Shown piece by piece: positions 24,168 through 34,929 of a stretch of 64,000 nt of DNA (its first letter is position 1; each line of letters starts with the position of its first letter). A program made the position numbers and the translations under genes. The notes beneath the pieces are model-generated. The model made no database searches. It was not told the origin of the DNA and was given only the letters and a program-made list of their open reading frames with translations. Source of the stretch: Lycium barbarum (lineage: Eukaryota > Streptophyta > Magnoliopsida > Solanales > Solanaceae); NCBI RefSeq assembly GCF_019175385.1, contig NC_083339.1, forward strand, positions 25,759,637 to 25,823,636. Direction: 5' to 3'.

Positions 24168-25331
24168 GGGGGGGTTGGGTGGGTTTACGTACTTGATAAC
24201 CAGATTCAAAATTTGGAAAATGATACAATGTATTTTCATCAAGACCATAGCCATATAGTACTCCTCATACCAACATAAACACTCCAAATCGGCTAAACCA
24301 GTAGATTAAGCTTCAGGTAGCACATTGTACACTAATTCAATGCTCATACCCAATTGGCAACAAATTTATCCAATAAAAAGAACGAAAAAAGAATGACAAT
24401 GTAGATGAACATTGTGATTTCCCAGTTTCTTCAGATTATTCAAGCACATACAATTTGAACTCGAAGAAAGGAAAATAAACAGCCAATACAAATCAACTAT
24501 TATATACAGAGGAGACAAGATATTATACAAAGAATCTCCATCTTGCCCTTTGATATTTTGTACTATGATGATGCTTGACAAGGAAGCTTGCTATGTTTTT
24601 ATAGGGAGGTGGGTCTCATGGGCAACAAGAGTTAGTTCCCCCTCTTTCTGTTTTTCCCACATTCACTTATGATCACTGGTTCACCTGGTACATGCGGATT
24701 TGGGCCACAAGTTTCTACAGATCTCATTTCTTTACCTCTCTGATTTATTTATACTCTTATTTCAGGTAACAAAGAGGAAGACAAATAAAACTTCCTTTGA
24801 ACAACACTTCAAGTAACTATGACATACTTTAGGGTACAGGTGAACAAGTTGAAAATGATGCACATTTAGGTATTAACTCAGTGTTATTTTGCTTTCTCTG
24901 AATACGAACTACCTGAGTCTCCGAGATAACGAGATTCAAAAAGCATAGTGTCTTAGGAACATTCAATAGCATGACAAGGACTGGAATACGAAAAGGACAA
25001 TTACCACCAGGAGTTATCTTCAGTCGTACAAATGTTTCTTGCTCTGGCTCTTTCCGTAGAATATCTGCAGCTATTGGATCAGGTTGAACACCGTGCAAGT
25101 CACCAGATATACTGTGTGAACGTATCATACTTGTTGCAGCCACAGCTATTTGTTCCCCAGTGGCATCTGGGCCCTGTTTAACAATTTAGCAAATAGTTAG
25201 AAGTTACCAAAATAATGATATGTTCATGAAGAACATGCATGAAACTGTCCTTGCAGTCATTATGAACCCTTAAAATGTATTTTTCTATGATAAGTGCTAT
25301 ACTTGATTCAAAAAGCACAATGTATGTAACC

Positions 25332-25363
<32 letters not shown>

Positions 25364-28300
25364 AAAAAGCCCAGTGGAGTGAAAGGAAAAATGGAGGAAT
25401 AGGAGGCCGAATATTCTAGTACCGCTTCCCCGTTAGTGTGTAGATATGCCGTGTCAAGTTTGATAGAGTCAGCAATATCGTCTTCCTCATCTGATCCTTC
25501 TATACTTTCAAATGCACTTGCACTTGCAACTGGAGACTTGGGAGAAGTAGGTCTCAGAGAATGTGCAGATCTCGATTTCCCTTCAAAAATAAGAAAGAGA
25601 ACACGAAACTTAGTGGAAAGCTTTATCTTCACGTATAGAGATCAGTTCTCATCAAAGAAGAGAAACAAATAAGCGACAAATCTTGTAAATTTCTGAATCA
25701 AAATGTATGAATAGAAACAAAAAAAAATCCACTTTTATAGAACGAGATCTTTCGTGCCTCTTCCGCCTGTCATAGGATAACTATAAAGAATAACAGAGCA
25801 TCTAAGGAGAAATGTGAAACCAAAACCTGCCAAGGCAAACATGTTTGCAACAGCACTCTATGAAGTTCAATGATGCACACAATTTGATGATAACCAGGGC
25901 ACAGCACAGTGAGGGCAATTTTCTCCCTTCCTCAGATTCCATCTGACAACTGTTTCTAGTACTGTCAAACTTCAGGTCATGACTGTATGGGAGTTAGGGC
26001 AGACTTATAAGGCAGAATAAATTACTTAAAAATTACTTGATCGAATCCAAATCAGGGATTATGAATGGCCTCATTTGTTTTATCACAACTTCCTATTCAT
26101 GAACCTAGGAAGTAACATAATAGAGTACGCACATGGCAAGACATGATTAGCACTACTGTAGTCACGGTGTTCAAGTACTGGGACATGGAAAAAGTACAGA
26201 CTACACGATGTACCTGAGTTGGCAACTAACTTTTCACTTGACCATAAGATGTTTGTGCTACTGATCTTCTGTAGTCACAAAGGATAATTGCCTCGTCAGT
26301 TGTCATTGCACACTCAATAGATATTGTCACTAGCAACCCGTATGGCTTTACAATCTCTTATTTACCAATGGTTCATGAAAACTCAGCTCGGAAAGGTTGC
26401 ATTATAACTTTGAAAGTTCATAGCATGCTCTTCTCAAAAATAAGTTGATAGCATGTCAAAAGCCAAATAGCTGCTTAATTCAACCGCATCTCCAAGAAAG
26501 ATGTTTGAAGAAAATTCCTTTTTTGGGAGAAAAAGTAGAAAGGTGTTTGAAAATCAAGTACTATTCGATAAGCATAATGCCTTCTGGCTATAGAGGGATC
26601 ATAAAAGGATTATTCAGCTAAATCAAAAGGCAAGTACATTGTTTTAATTTTTTGTCCCTTTTTTGGATTTTGGATAAGGGCCCGTGCATTGATTTTACAT
26701 TACTTTATAACGATGATGTCTCGGTCAGTTTTTGAGCACCTGGACTAACCCATTTAATACATGTTATCTCTCATAAGCACATGTATGGAGTAACTGAGTC
26801 CACCAACACATAGATTGATGGGAAGAAATCACTTAACTCTTTTTGGCTTTGCTAGAGTTTGAACATTGATTTCTCATGGTCCATTTCACCTTTGCTAAAA
26901 GCTAAGCCACACCCTTGGATGTCAATGCATCATCTTCACATGACACTTTTTCGATATGTTAGATGTCATTAACCGATCTTAACAACAGGATCATTCCATA
27001 CCAGTCCCTCTCGAACACCTAGTGTACTTGAGACTTTGCACAATACCCAGGGAACGATTACATGTATACCTCCTATTTTGTCACTTGAACCTTAGGAAGG
27101 AAATTGAAAAAAAAAAATTGCAAATCTTTCTATTTAGAAAACTAGAACAAAAGAAATGGGTGTCGGCGCGAGCTGATAGTTTGAGATGGTCAAGAGTCAA
27201 CAGAGGGCTTTGCATAATGAAGTCAAGATACATAACTCGGGTCCAATAACAACAGGAAGGTTGGCCGTGACAAATGCTATAAAAACCAAGGAGAGTTGAA
27301 TGCTTTTGGTGAATTACTTCATACGAAGCCTGCTTACACAAGATAGTTTGTAGACAGGCGGATTCATGATCTAGAGTTAATGCTTTAAGCGAAAAAAAAA
27401 ATGTTGTAAAAAGAACTATTTATCTATGCATTGTCTTGTAGCAACAACCTATGCTTGAAACACTTGAAAATCAAGCAGGTGATAGTGTGATACCTAAGCC
27501 CTAATTGTTTGCACTTGATAGAGGTTTGAATCTGAATCATTTAGATGTGGATATTAAGTGCATTTGTTTATTTCTTTCACAACCACTTGTTAGCTCTTAA
27601 TACTTGATTAAAAATTACTATAACAGTAACATTTGTCGCTACTCTATTAATTACCACCACTAAACAATTACCACCGTTATCAAGACGTTTGATTAATAAT
27701 TACTATAAAAGTAACATATCTCACTACTCTATTACTTATCACCACTAAACAATCACCACCTCCACCATTAGCCACTTTTACAACTTGCTACCATCAACCA
27801 CTACTAACCATCTCCACCATAAACCACTACTATCACCAGCTACAACCATCAACAGCCTCCAGTGCCAAAAACCATCACCACCAACCACCTTCACCACTAT
27901 TCTCTACCACCAACCGCTTCTACTGCCAGCCTCTAACGCACAAGTACCACCACTAGTCACTACTGCCTACTTCTACCACACAACCCACACCTCACCACTA
28001 GCCACCATGTTAACCAGCACTATACGTCCATCAACTCTGGCCACCATTACTGTTCAACCACCTCAATACGATCCCCGGCACCACCCCATTACTACTATAT
28101 CATCGACTACTATCACCGTCCCAACCGCCACTAGTATTTATAATATGAATCATCAAAGATACAAACCGTCCTAATCATACAATGGCCAGATCTTGATATC
28201 TTAATATTTAAATGTATACTCAAATTTAAACGTATTAATTACAATAAAATAACTGAAGCCCTAATGCCTTCAGTTTGCAACAGGAAGGGAAGCAGAATTC

Positions 28301-31300
28301 ATATAGCAGGAAAATTTAAAATATTATTGCTTTGTGCATTAAATTGGTCTTCTGTACAGAAAAGAACAATTGCTACTTTGAAGGATGTAATACTTCCGCT
28401 ATATGGCATAGTTTGACTGATATAGAGTTTTAAAAAAAATAAAAAAAAGGAAGACTTCTGAAACTTGTGATCTTAAAATATGTCATAATATTTGTGTGGT
28501 TATTAACATTTTTGAAACTTGTGGTCTTAAACATGTCATAACATTTGTGTGGTTATTAAAGCTTTGTCATTAAGGGTATGGGAAATTCAAGTTAAATTAT
28601 TTCAAATTTAGGAAAGTGTCATTCTCTTTTTAGGAGATTACTTAGAAAATTGTGTCATTCTCTTGGGAACAGAGGAAGCATGAGATCTTTGCATAGTCTA
28701 AAATATGTTTGTATTGATTCTTCACTTTTTGGTTTAAGGCCAAATACATAGACAACCACCTAAAGTTGGCACCACACTCCATTTAGACATCTCAACTGAA
28801 CCTTTTACCTACTGAACATTTAATGTAGATCCCAAATGTACCTATTAAACACCTCAAAATGGCTCTCTAAATCGTGAAGCTTACACACAACTGATATGAT
28901 GAAACGCCCCGTTAAAAGACGACACGTGTCCATTCCTTTTAATTTTGTCTCAATTCTTTTTTTCCCATTTTTCTCTTTTCTTCTCCACTGAAACTCTCTT
29001 GATTTCACCATTGACAAACCTTCAAATTTCCAGAAACTTAACACAAACTAGCACTTAGTAGAGAACTAAATGGGATCATTCCCCGCCATTATATTCACTG
29101 GGCCATGGTTCCTGAAGCTCAGCATTATTTCATTAGAAACTCTTTGGTAGTAAATAAAGAATGGAGTTGTAAAATGGTGTAAATGTCATGGATCTTTTAT
29201 ACAGAGAGTGTATTTGTTAGTGGAGAAGAAAAATGAAGGGAAATACCTAGATCATAGATTTTAGAAAGGAAGAATGCAACCACTAACGGGAAGATTGGAA
29301 AACAGAGAAGCAAAGCAGATTTTTTTCCTGATGGTGTAAGGGAAAGAAATTTAAATGAAATGAAAATGATAAGAATGAAGGGACAAAGAAAAGCTCCATT
29401 GGTGGTTGCAGATGACGGAAAAGAGAAAAAGGGGAAGGAAGAAAATTAGATGTGAACAGTTGCTTATTTTCCTTTTTTCTTTTCTTTAAATGACACGTGT
29501 ATTTTTTGGCCAATTCTACATTGTAAAAGTTGTAAGAGTCAAAATTTAAATTATTCACGCACAGAAAAGAAGTGAAATACACGCATTATTACATGTCAGC
29601 ATAACGTGTTCAATAGGTACATTTCGAATATACATTAAGTGTTCCATAGGCAAAGGGTTCAGTTGAGGTGTTTAAATGGAATTTGGTGCCAACTTTAGGT
29701 GGCTGTCCATGTATTTGGCCTTGGTATAAAGTATAAACTAAATGTTGTCCATGACATGGATAATTTCCTTGATTTTGTTTGCTCCTCCACAACTTTTTTA
29801 ATGATACGGTAACCTAGATCTGCTCCACCCAAATCCTCACATGAGTTAATTGTGTGCTCCATTTTGCCCCCTTGGTGACTCAAACCCGCAACTACATGGT
29901 TAGAGGTGGAGGGAGCTCTCCACTTGAGCTACACTCTCTTATCAATGGGGAAGGGATTTTTGTACAGCTCTATACGTAATCAGCACACTCTTGGTGTTAA
30001 ATGTGACTAAGAGGAAATTTACTATCAGTCAACCAATCACGCTTTACCTTCATGCCAAATCAGTACACGCCAGCTACATCTCTACATCCTTACATCCTAT
30101 TATATATTATTAAAACAAAATTAAGAAAAAAAAGATTCTTCGCTTTATCCCTGACAGAATTAATGCACCATCATTCTATGCAAATGAAAATAAAGGGTCC
30201 AGATTTAATTGAAAATGAAGTATATCAGCAATTCGATAGGAAACAAAAAGAGGCATTATCCTTTTTAAGGAACCAAGTATCATGATATCCAGCACCAAAC
30301 ATCAGGACCCAATAAAAGACACCAACTTGTTAATTCTACCTATTATTTAAAACTCATTAACTTTATAATAGGCTAGTTGGCACTTATTATAACTGCAATA
30401 ACAAGTCTATCTCAAGCATATACGTCTTTAAATCATGCCTGAGCCTTTTATCAGTATCATTTTTACAGGTAACTAATTCTTCCTCATTTGACTAAATTTT
30501 CCTCCATCTGTATCATAATCCAAAATGATTAATTTCCAAAAAAAACACAAGTTACTATACTGGCCTTGAATTACCATAGGAAACATATGCTCCCTATGTT
30601 TCAACTTGTTGTCTTACTTTCCAGAAGAATGTCTATTTCCTTTTTTGGCAACTCTTTAATTCCAACTCTCCACATGACATATTTAAGACCACAAGATTAA
30701 ACGGCATTTTGGTACATTCTACATATCTTTAGTTTAAGACCACGGGATTCAAAAGTCTCCTACTTTCTTAAACTCCCTACCAAACAAACAAATTGAAACG
30801 GAGGGAGTATCCTGTACATCAAATAAGTACCCCTCCGTCCCAATTTAAGTGTCTTTCTTTCCTTTTTGGCCTATCCCAAAAAGAGTGTTTCTTTCTATGT
30901 TTTTTTAAAAGTAGTGCTTCTTCTATATTTAATAAGTTAGACAATTCAAATGTATGGCAATTCCAAAACCCCAAAAATCAAAAAACATTATAGCACATTA
31001 TACACATCTTTACTTTAGAACCACAAGATTCAAAAATCTCTTTTTATTCCTTAAACTTGACACTTTTTCTACTTCGATTATCGTATTATTTATCTGTGGC
31101 TACTGTTTCCTTTCTTCCAGGATGCTATATAATGCTTTTCCATAGTATTGGTCGTGGCTTCATTACTTTTGTATTTTCTTTTCTAAAATTGTTTTGAATT
31201 AATATTCTTGAGCCGATGGTCTATCGCAAACAGCCTCCCTACCTTGTGTGGTAAGGTCTTCGTTCACTCTACCCTCCCCAGACCCCGCTTTGCGCGATTA

Positions 31301-31760
31301 TACTGCGTTTGTTGTTGTTGTTACTACACTGGCCTAGAAACAACATACCAAAAACACATATCCAGCATACATTAAACAAGTAAATAATCTTTAACCACGT
31401 ACCTTCAGCAAGGGAGCGAAGCCTAGGCAAACCAACAGGAATAGAATCCACAGGTATTCCACCACCACCATTCCTCTTATCATCAACAATCTCACCGGAA
31501 TTCGCTGACGTCACATCCGGTAACGAACCGGAAGAACGCCGCCGGTAATAACCGTTCCTCCTTCCTCCTTTACTCCGGCTACGGTAGTAACCGCCGCCGC
31601 CGACGTCATCTGCCACGTCATGAGGGTTGTCCTTATCTATGGTTTTAGCAAACTCTAATAACTGATTTAGGGTTTTACGGTGCATATAATAAGCTGATAC
31701 TGCTACTACTGATGCTCCTACTAGTGCCGCCATCGCTAGATGCACCGTATATGCATCCAT
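15415..31760 (-). CDS. AMPD: AMP deaminase (EC 3.5.4.6), 19 coding exons, complete
   Basis: It hydrolyses AMP to IMP and ammonia, controlling adenylate levels; the Arabidopsis orthologue FAC1 is essential for the zygote-to-embryo transition. Exons (minus strand): 31760-31403, 25580-25423, 25173-25005, 23995-23817, 23660-23609, 23489-23362, 23283-23104, 23020-22953, 22845-22703, 22252-22191, 21433-21320, 20546-20406, 19943-19791, 17428-17375, 17294-17184, 17083-16910, 16834-16754, 15977-15879, 15483-15415. All borders are GT-AG and every phase joins, giving 2493 nt and 830 aa, close to FAC1 (about 839). An N-terminal membrane anchor (residues about 5-24), an Arg/Ser-rich linker and [14 protein letters not shown] with an acidic patch precede the catalytic TIM barrel. 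Zinc ligands are present: THVHHSA (His382, His384), HSGEAGDIDHL (His650), SLSTDDP (Asp727). The C-terminus is [14 protein letters not shown]. No stop or frameshift was seen. Introns 1 (5.8 kb) and 13 (2.4 kb) are swollen by mobile elements. Confidence 0.97.
18676..18694. repeat. poly-C run in AMPD intron 13
   Basis: An uninterrupted run of about 19 C lies inside the foldback element. Similar runs occur at 24151-24173 (G), 25330-25352, 52642-52664 and 59485-59511. Such runs are prone to sequencing-length error. Confidence 0.8.
19091..19320 (-). mobile_element. tRNA-derived SINE with poly-A tail, nested in the intron 13 element
   Basis: Read on the minus strand it starts CAGGGGTTGGCCTGGTGG, giving an A box TGGCCTGGTGG. 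The B box is AAGTTCGAAACCC, followed by a body with CCGGGATTAGTCGGGGC, and it ends in about 12 A (T run at 19091-19102). The flanks GGGTGATATT (left) and GGGCGATATT (right) form a near-perfect 10-base target duplication. Insertion into the arm of the foldback element dates it as younger than that element. Confidence 0.8.
22311..22438. repeat. 64-base tandem duplication in AMPD intron 9
   Basis: The units 22311-22374 and 22375-22438, starting CAATTARTTTATTGG and ending CTTCATTTTCCT, differ at only about two or three positions. This suggests a recent replication-slippage or unequal-exchange event; both copies are intronic. Confidence 0.85.
24096..24182. repeat. (GT)n and poly-G simple repeat in AMPD intron 3
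   Basis: A (TG)n tract is followed by GGCGGGGGGG, another (TG)n and about 23 consecutive G. Apparent proline/histidine-rich ORFs on the other strand come from this repeat and are not genes. Confidence 0.9.
25330..25352. repeat. poly-C run in AMPD intron 2
   Basis: About 23 C are followed by an A-rich tract, close to the donor of exon 2 (25422). It creates a spurious glycine run in the minus-strand read-through frame. Confidence 0.9.
27645..28140. repeat. ACC/CAC-rich low-complexity tract
   Basis: About 500 bases are dominated by ACC, CCA and CAC triplets (ACCACCACT, CAACCACTACTAACC and variants), an imperfect decayed trinucleotide array. The + strand frame through it codes only for Thr/Pro/His/Ser and is not a credible protein. 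Confidence 0.7.
28388..28680. mobile_element. degenerate Stowaway-like MITE
   Basis: The ends TACTTCCGCTATATGGCATA and GGGAACAGAGGAAGCA are decayed versions of the CTCCCTCCGTCCCA terminal repeat. Internally, about 50 bases beginning GAAACTTGTGRTCTTAAA are duplicated in tandem (28460-28558). Confidence 0.5.
28738..29720. mobile_element. Mutator-like MITE with long TIRs in AMPD intron 1
   Basis: The left end GGCCAAATACATAGACAACC...AAAGTTGGCACCA is matched at the right end by its reverse complement (TGGTGCCAACTTTAGGTGGC...GTATTTGGCC). Arms of more than 100 bases differ at scattered sites. Flanking 9-mers TTGGTTTAA (28729-28737) and TTGGTATAA (29721-29729) form a 9-bp target duplication with one mismatch, which is diagnostic for the Mutator superfamily. 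Confidence 0.85.
29790..29945 (-). mobile_element. tRNA-derived SINE in AMPD intron 1
   Basis: The minus strand shows an A box (TAGCTCAAGTGGAGAG, complement of 29917-29932) and a B box (GGTTTGAGTC, complement of 29877-29886), spaced as in a tRNA promoter. A non-tRNA body follows (GAGGATTTGGGTGGAGC). No clear poly-A or target duplication was seen. Confidence 0.55.
30590..30807. mobile_element. Stowaway-like MITE
   Basis: The ends CTCCCTATGTTTCAACTTGT and AAATTGAAACGGAGGGAG are inverted complements. TA follows the right end and a decayed TG precedes the left. 218 bases, non-coding. Confidence 0.7.
30831..31070. mobile_element. Stowaway-like MITE, decayed right end
   Basis: The left end CCCTCCGTCCCAATTTAAGTG is a good terminal repeat of the same family as 32211-32880. 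The right end survives only as CCTTAAACTTGACAC near 31045-31060. Confidence 0.5.
31195..31324 (+). mobile_element. RTE-type LINE 3' tail next to AMPD exon 1
   Basis: CTTGAGCCGATGGTCTATCG, CACTCTACCCTCCCCAGACC and (TTG)n reproduce the tail of the LINE at 12062-13491. It is inserted antisense to AMPD, ending about 80 bases from the exon 1 donor. Confidence 0.75.
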
Positions 31761-31890
31761 TTTTTAATTTGTTTTGGTGATTTTTGTGAGCAAAACAACT
31801 GGTATGTAAAACTACTGAGAAACCCTACTACTGAACAGTAGAGAGTAGAGACTCAATAAATTTTCAAGAGAGAAAAATGTGATTTTTTGG
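31761..31890 (-). other. AMPD: 5' UTR of AMP deaminase
   Basis: About 120-130 nt lie between the expected start site and the ATG at 31760. CT-rich stretches (TCTCTCTTGAAAA, TCTCTACTCTCTACTG) are typical of plant leaders. I see no upstream ATG in a strong context within this span. Confidence 0.5.
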
Positions 31891-31916
31891 AAGATTTGAG
31901 TGAAGCTTACGGGGAT

Positions 31917-31924
31917 TATTTATA
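31917..31924 (-). promoter_or_regulatory. AMPD: TATA box of the AMP deaminase gene
   Basis: TATAAATA on the minus strand within CCCTATAAATAATCC, about 155 bases upstream of the ATG. It is the only good TATA motif in the right place. Upstream sequence (31925-32010) is GC-richer than the surroundings. Confidence 0.6.
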
Positions 31925-32239
31925 GGGAGAAAGTGAGTTAAGTGGAATGAGATTGAGGGGCGGGGTGGGGTTGGGGAGTTGGAGTGGGTGCGACTGCGGG
32001 AGTGGGGACAGCACATTATGAGAGAATTCCTTACCATGTTTTTTTTTTTTTTTTTTGGCTTTCCCTTTCGTGTTTGGTGTATTGATGGGAGTTTCGATTA
32101 TATCCGAATTCGCGCATGTATTATCTAATTGAGGAAAGCGTTTTCTATTAAGAATTTTTTTATATTCAGGATTCAAACCCGACCTTATGCCATAGCTTAA
32201 TTGTTTTCTACTCCCTTTGTCCTAATTTAAGCATCTTAG

Positions 32240-32409
32240 CAGGGGCGAAACTAGGTGGTCGCTCCTTTTGACGAAAAATTATTATGTATATACAAAATTA
32301 AAATTATATTTTTTATATATATAGTAAATGTTGAACCGTTTAACTTCTTCGTTTATTTACTCGTGTATATTGTTGACCCCATTTTGTGAAAATCCTAGCT
32401 CTGTCATTG
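32240..32409. mobile_element. hAT-type MITE with exact 8-bp target duplication
   Basis: The ends CAGGGGCGAAACTAGG and CCTAGCTCTGTCATTG are imperfect inverted complements. CATCTTAG is present on both sides (32232-32239 and 32410-32417), an exact 8-bp duplication as made by hAT transposases. 170 bases. A relative lies at 47190-47363. Confidence 0.85.
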
Positions 32410-32566
32410 CATCTTAGTTTTGACTGGACACAAAGTTTAAAGAATAAAAAAAAGACTTTTAAATTTTATGATTCCAGATTACACGTGTATAATATACTAA
32501 AATGTTCTTTGAAACTTGTAGATTTAAACTTGTCATATTAGAATGTTAGAATTGTCAACTTACTAA

Positions 32567-32802
32567 GGTGCCGTTTGGCCATAAAAATTATTCACTTTTT
32601 TCGGGAATTTTTTTCCACTTTTTTCACTTTTGGTCGTTTGGCCATAAAGTTGTTTTTAAAAAAAAAATCACTATTTTCACTTTTTTATAATTACATTTCA
32701 CCAAAAACTACAATTTCAAAAACTATGATCAAACACAACTCCAACTTCAAAAAATCCAAAAAAAGTGAATTTGTTTTTTGGTATCTATGGCCAAACGCCT
32801 AC
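32567..32802. mobile_element. Tourist-like (PIF/Harbinger) MITE, GTTTGGCC family
   Basis: The ends GGTGCCGTTTGGCCATA and ATGGCCAAACGCCTAC are inverted complements flanked by TAA on both sides (32564-32566, 32803-32805), the 3-bp duplication typical of PIF/Harbinger. 236 bases; a second copy is at 34398-34680. Confidence 0.8.
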
Positions 32803-32880
32803 TAAATGTAGAAAAAGACACTTTTATTAGAACATACTAAAAAAAAAAAAAAGTGAGACACTTAAATTAGAGCATAGGGA

Positions 32881-34397
32881 TTATTAAACTACTGAAATGG
32901 GAAGGGAAAGTATAGAAAATAAAGTCGAGGAGTTAAAAGTTGAGATTTTTATGAAATGCTGATCATCATAGCAGCATTTGGACAACATTAGGAAAGAGTT
33001 CTCTGAACATATATTTCTAGGAAAACAAATTTGTGAAAAATTGAAAATGTGTTTATGATATTAAGATCTTTTGTATACTATTTTTTAGGTAGTATTGTGG
33101 TATTTCTAATATACGGTATTATGAGTAATGAGATGTGTATATGTTGTCATTAAGATATGAGATGTATATCATGTTGAGACAAAAGGCACTATAACTTTGA
33201 AATTCTGTTGTCTAAATATGTGATTTATGTATATAAAATTTTACTTATTATTATTGAACGTGCATTTGGCGAAACAAATCTGAACTGTAAAATAAATATT
33301 GCAGTGTCGTCTGAGATATTGTGATGAGTGTGTCAAATTGTATGTTTCATAAAAAGTAATATATAAAAGATTATATTAAAAAGAGGAAAATGGATTAAAT
33401 TTCAATTAAAACATTTTTTATCTCGGAGTTAAATGTATTAAATATCTTCCTAATCAAAAAAATATAGTATTAAATACTTCTTTTAAAAGATGAACACTAT
33501 TTCTAAATTGACCAAAAAAAGTGTTATGGGACATTATCATTTCGGAATGGATGAGTGACGTTAGTGTTAGTTTATATATTTAAAACTTTTCCTTCTAACG
33601 AGTGACTATCTTACAATTTAAAAATAATCAATTTAATATTTGAAAAATAATAATTTGAGGAGTGTTTTAACTGAAATAATGATATTCACTTGTAAAATTT
33701 GAACTTTTTTCTTCTAATTTATTCAAACACATCTACTTTGAAATAAAAAATTAATTTAACTTTAAATAATTTTTAAATTTTCAATTAAATATTATTCAAA
33801 TGCCTAACTTTGAGAGCTTGTTGCTGAAATTTTATTTTCAAGGATATGGTTCCCCTTTCAGTAATATTCTTAGCTTTGATTATACTATCACTACCACTGA
33901 TCTTTCCCTATCACCAGTTCACTATTATTGCTGGCTGCTGCGACGCCTAGTGTTGTGACCGCTGTTTTCCGTGTCACAATTTAATTAAATAACCAATAAA
34001 ATTGTGGTGCAGTGATAATTATTTCTTCATTTTCAATTAGAGAATTTGGGTTCGAGTTATGTGTACGGAGTCCTTTTTTATAGGAAACTAACTCTTTATT
34101 CCTTAATATGGATATTTCGGTGCAAATCCAAATTTAATTAGGTCTCAATATAAATTACATAAAATAAAAAATGTAAAAACAATTAATTAAAATAATCAAT
34201 ATTTTTCCTTTCCTTTGTTATCCAAAATGGTTTTATTTATTTTGAATAAAATAATGTATGTTGTCCTTTTCAAAACAGAGTTTGTCTTGAAATGGAACCA
34301 CGTGTTTTGGTTAGCTACGCATAACGTTAAAACCTAGGAATCATTCGCATCAATTGTTCACAAAGGAAATTTTGGCGTTTAACAAAGTGATTATTAA
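32881..34397. other. AT-rich intergenic region
   Basis: No protein-coding signal. Apart from the SINE-like segment at 33998-34140 I see only AT-rich unique or fully decayed sequence. Confidence 0.5.
33998..34140 (+). mobile_element. SINE-like element with tRNA-type A and B boxes
   Basis: TGTGGTGCAGTGATAAT (near 34003) resembles an A box and GGGTTCGAGTT (34048-34058) a B box, at the right spacing. The downstream body is AT-rich; ends are not defined. Confidence 0.4.
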
Positions 34398-34680
34398 GTA
34401 GGCGTTTGGCCACATAAACCAAATATTTTTTACTTTTTAAAAAAAAAAAAATTAAAGTTGGAGCTGAAGATTGAATTGTGTTTGATTATAGTTTTTGCAA
34501 ATAATATTTGGTTGTTTGAATGTACTGAAAGTGAAAACGGGATTTTAGGTGTTTTCCACATTTCAAATACAATTCAAGTAGTATTTAGAATTTTCATGAC
34601 CAAACGTTGATTTTCAAATAAAGTGAAAAAGTTTCAGAAAGAACTAAGAAGTGAGTAATTCTCATGGCCAAACGGGTCCT
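34398..34680. mobile_element. Tourist-like MITE, second GTTTGGCC copy
   Basis: The ends GTAGGCGTTTGGCCACATAA and CATGGCCAAACGGGTCCT are inverted complements flanked by TAA (34395-34397 and 34681-34683). 283 bases, no ORF. Confidence 0.75.
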
Positions 34681-34929
34681 TAAATAAAATTCACTTCTTA
34701 CTTATTGTATGTTTCTTAGGATTGATCATTCAAATTGACAACATTATTTGGTTGGTGTTTTGTAGATTATTATTTTTCAGTTTCTGTGATCTTTTTGTTT
34801 CGTAATTATTGGATGGGAAAAAATTTAAACTTATTTGTCTACCGTATAAAGTATCTTAAATTTGTTCTCCATTATACTTTGAGACAGTCATATTCTTGTC
34901 ATTAGTAAATCGCCTAAATTCAACTTCTA

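Larger units (their letters stand above)
25581..31402 (-). other. AMPD: AMPD intron 1 (5.8 kb), overview
   Basis: The intron runs from GTACGT after exon 1 to TTTTGAAG before exon 2. 25590-27600 is ordinary AT-rich intron without recognised features apart from a repeat-like stretch around 26690-26930. 27645-28140 is CAC/ACC-rich, and 28388-31324 holds a succession of MITEs, a SINE and a LINE tail listed separately. No exon-like coding block was found in it on either strand. Confidence 0.8.
32211..32880. mobile_element. Stowaway-like MITE containing two further elements
   Basis: The left end CTCCCTTTGTCCTAATTTAAG and right end CACTTAAATTAGAGCATAGGGA are inverted complements, and TA precedes the left end. 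The interior is split by a hAT-type MITE (32240-32409) and a Tourist-like element (32567-32802), explaining its 670-base length against 220-250 for its relatives here. Confidence 0.7.

Noticed and set aside
24036..24287. Overlapping frames with proline and histidine runs
   Set aside because: They are produced by the (GT)n and poly-G simple repeat in AMPD intron 3.
27785..28174. 129-codon open frame rich in Thr, Pro and His on the + strand
   Set aside because: It is the translation of an ACC/CAC-rich low-complexity tract in AMPD intron 1 and shows no domain or codon structure.
29877..29932. Functional tRNA gene
   Set aside because: A and B boxes are present but acceptor and anticodon stems do not pair and a SINE body follows. 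The same applies at 10379, 19270 and 34003.
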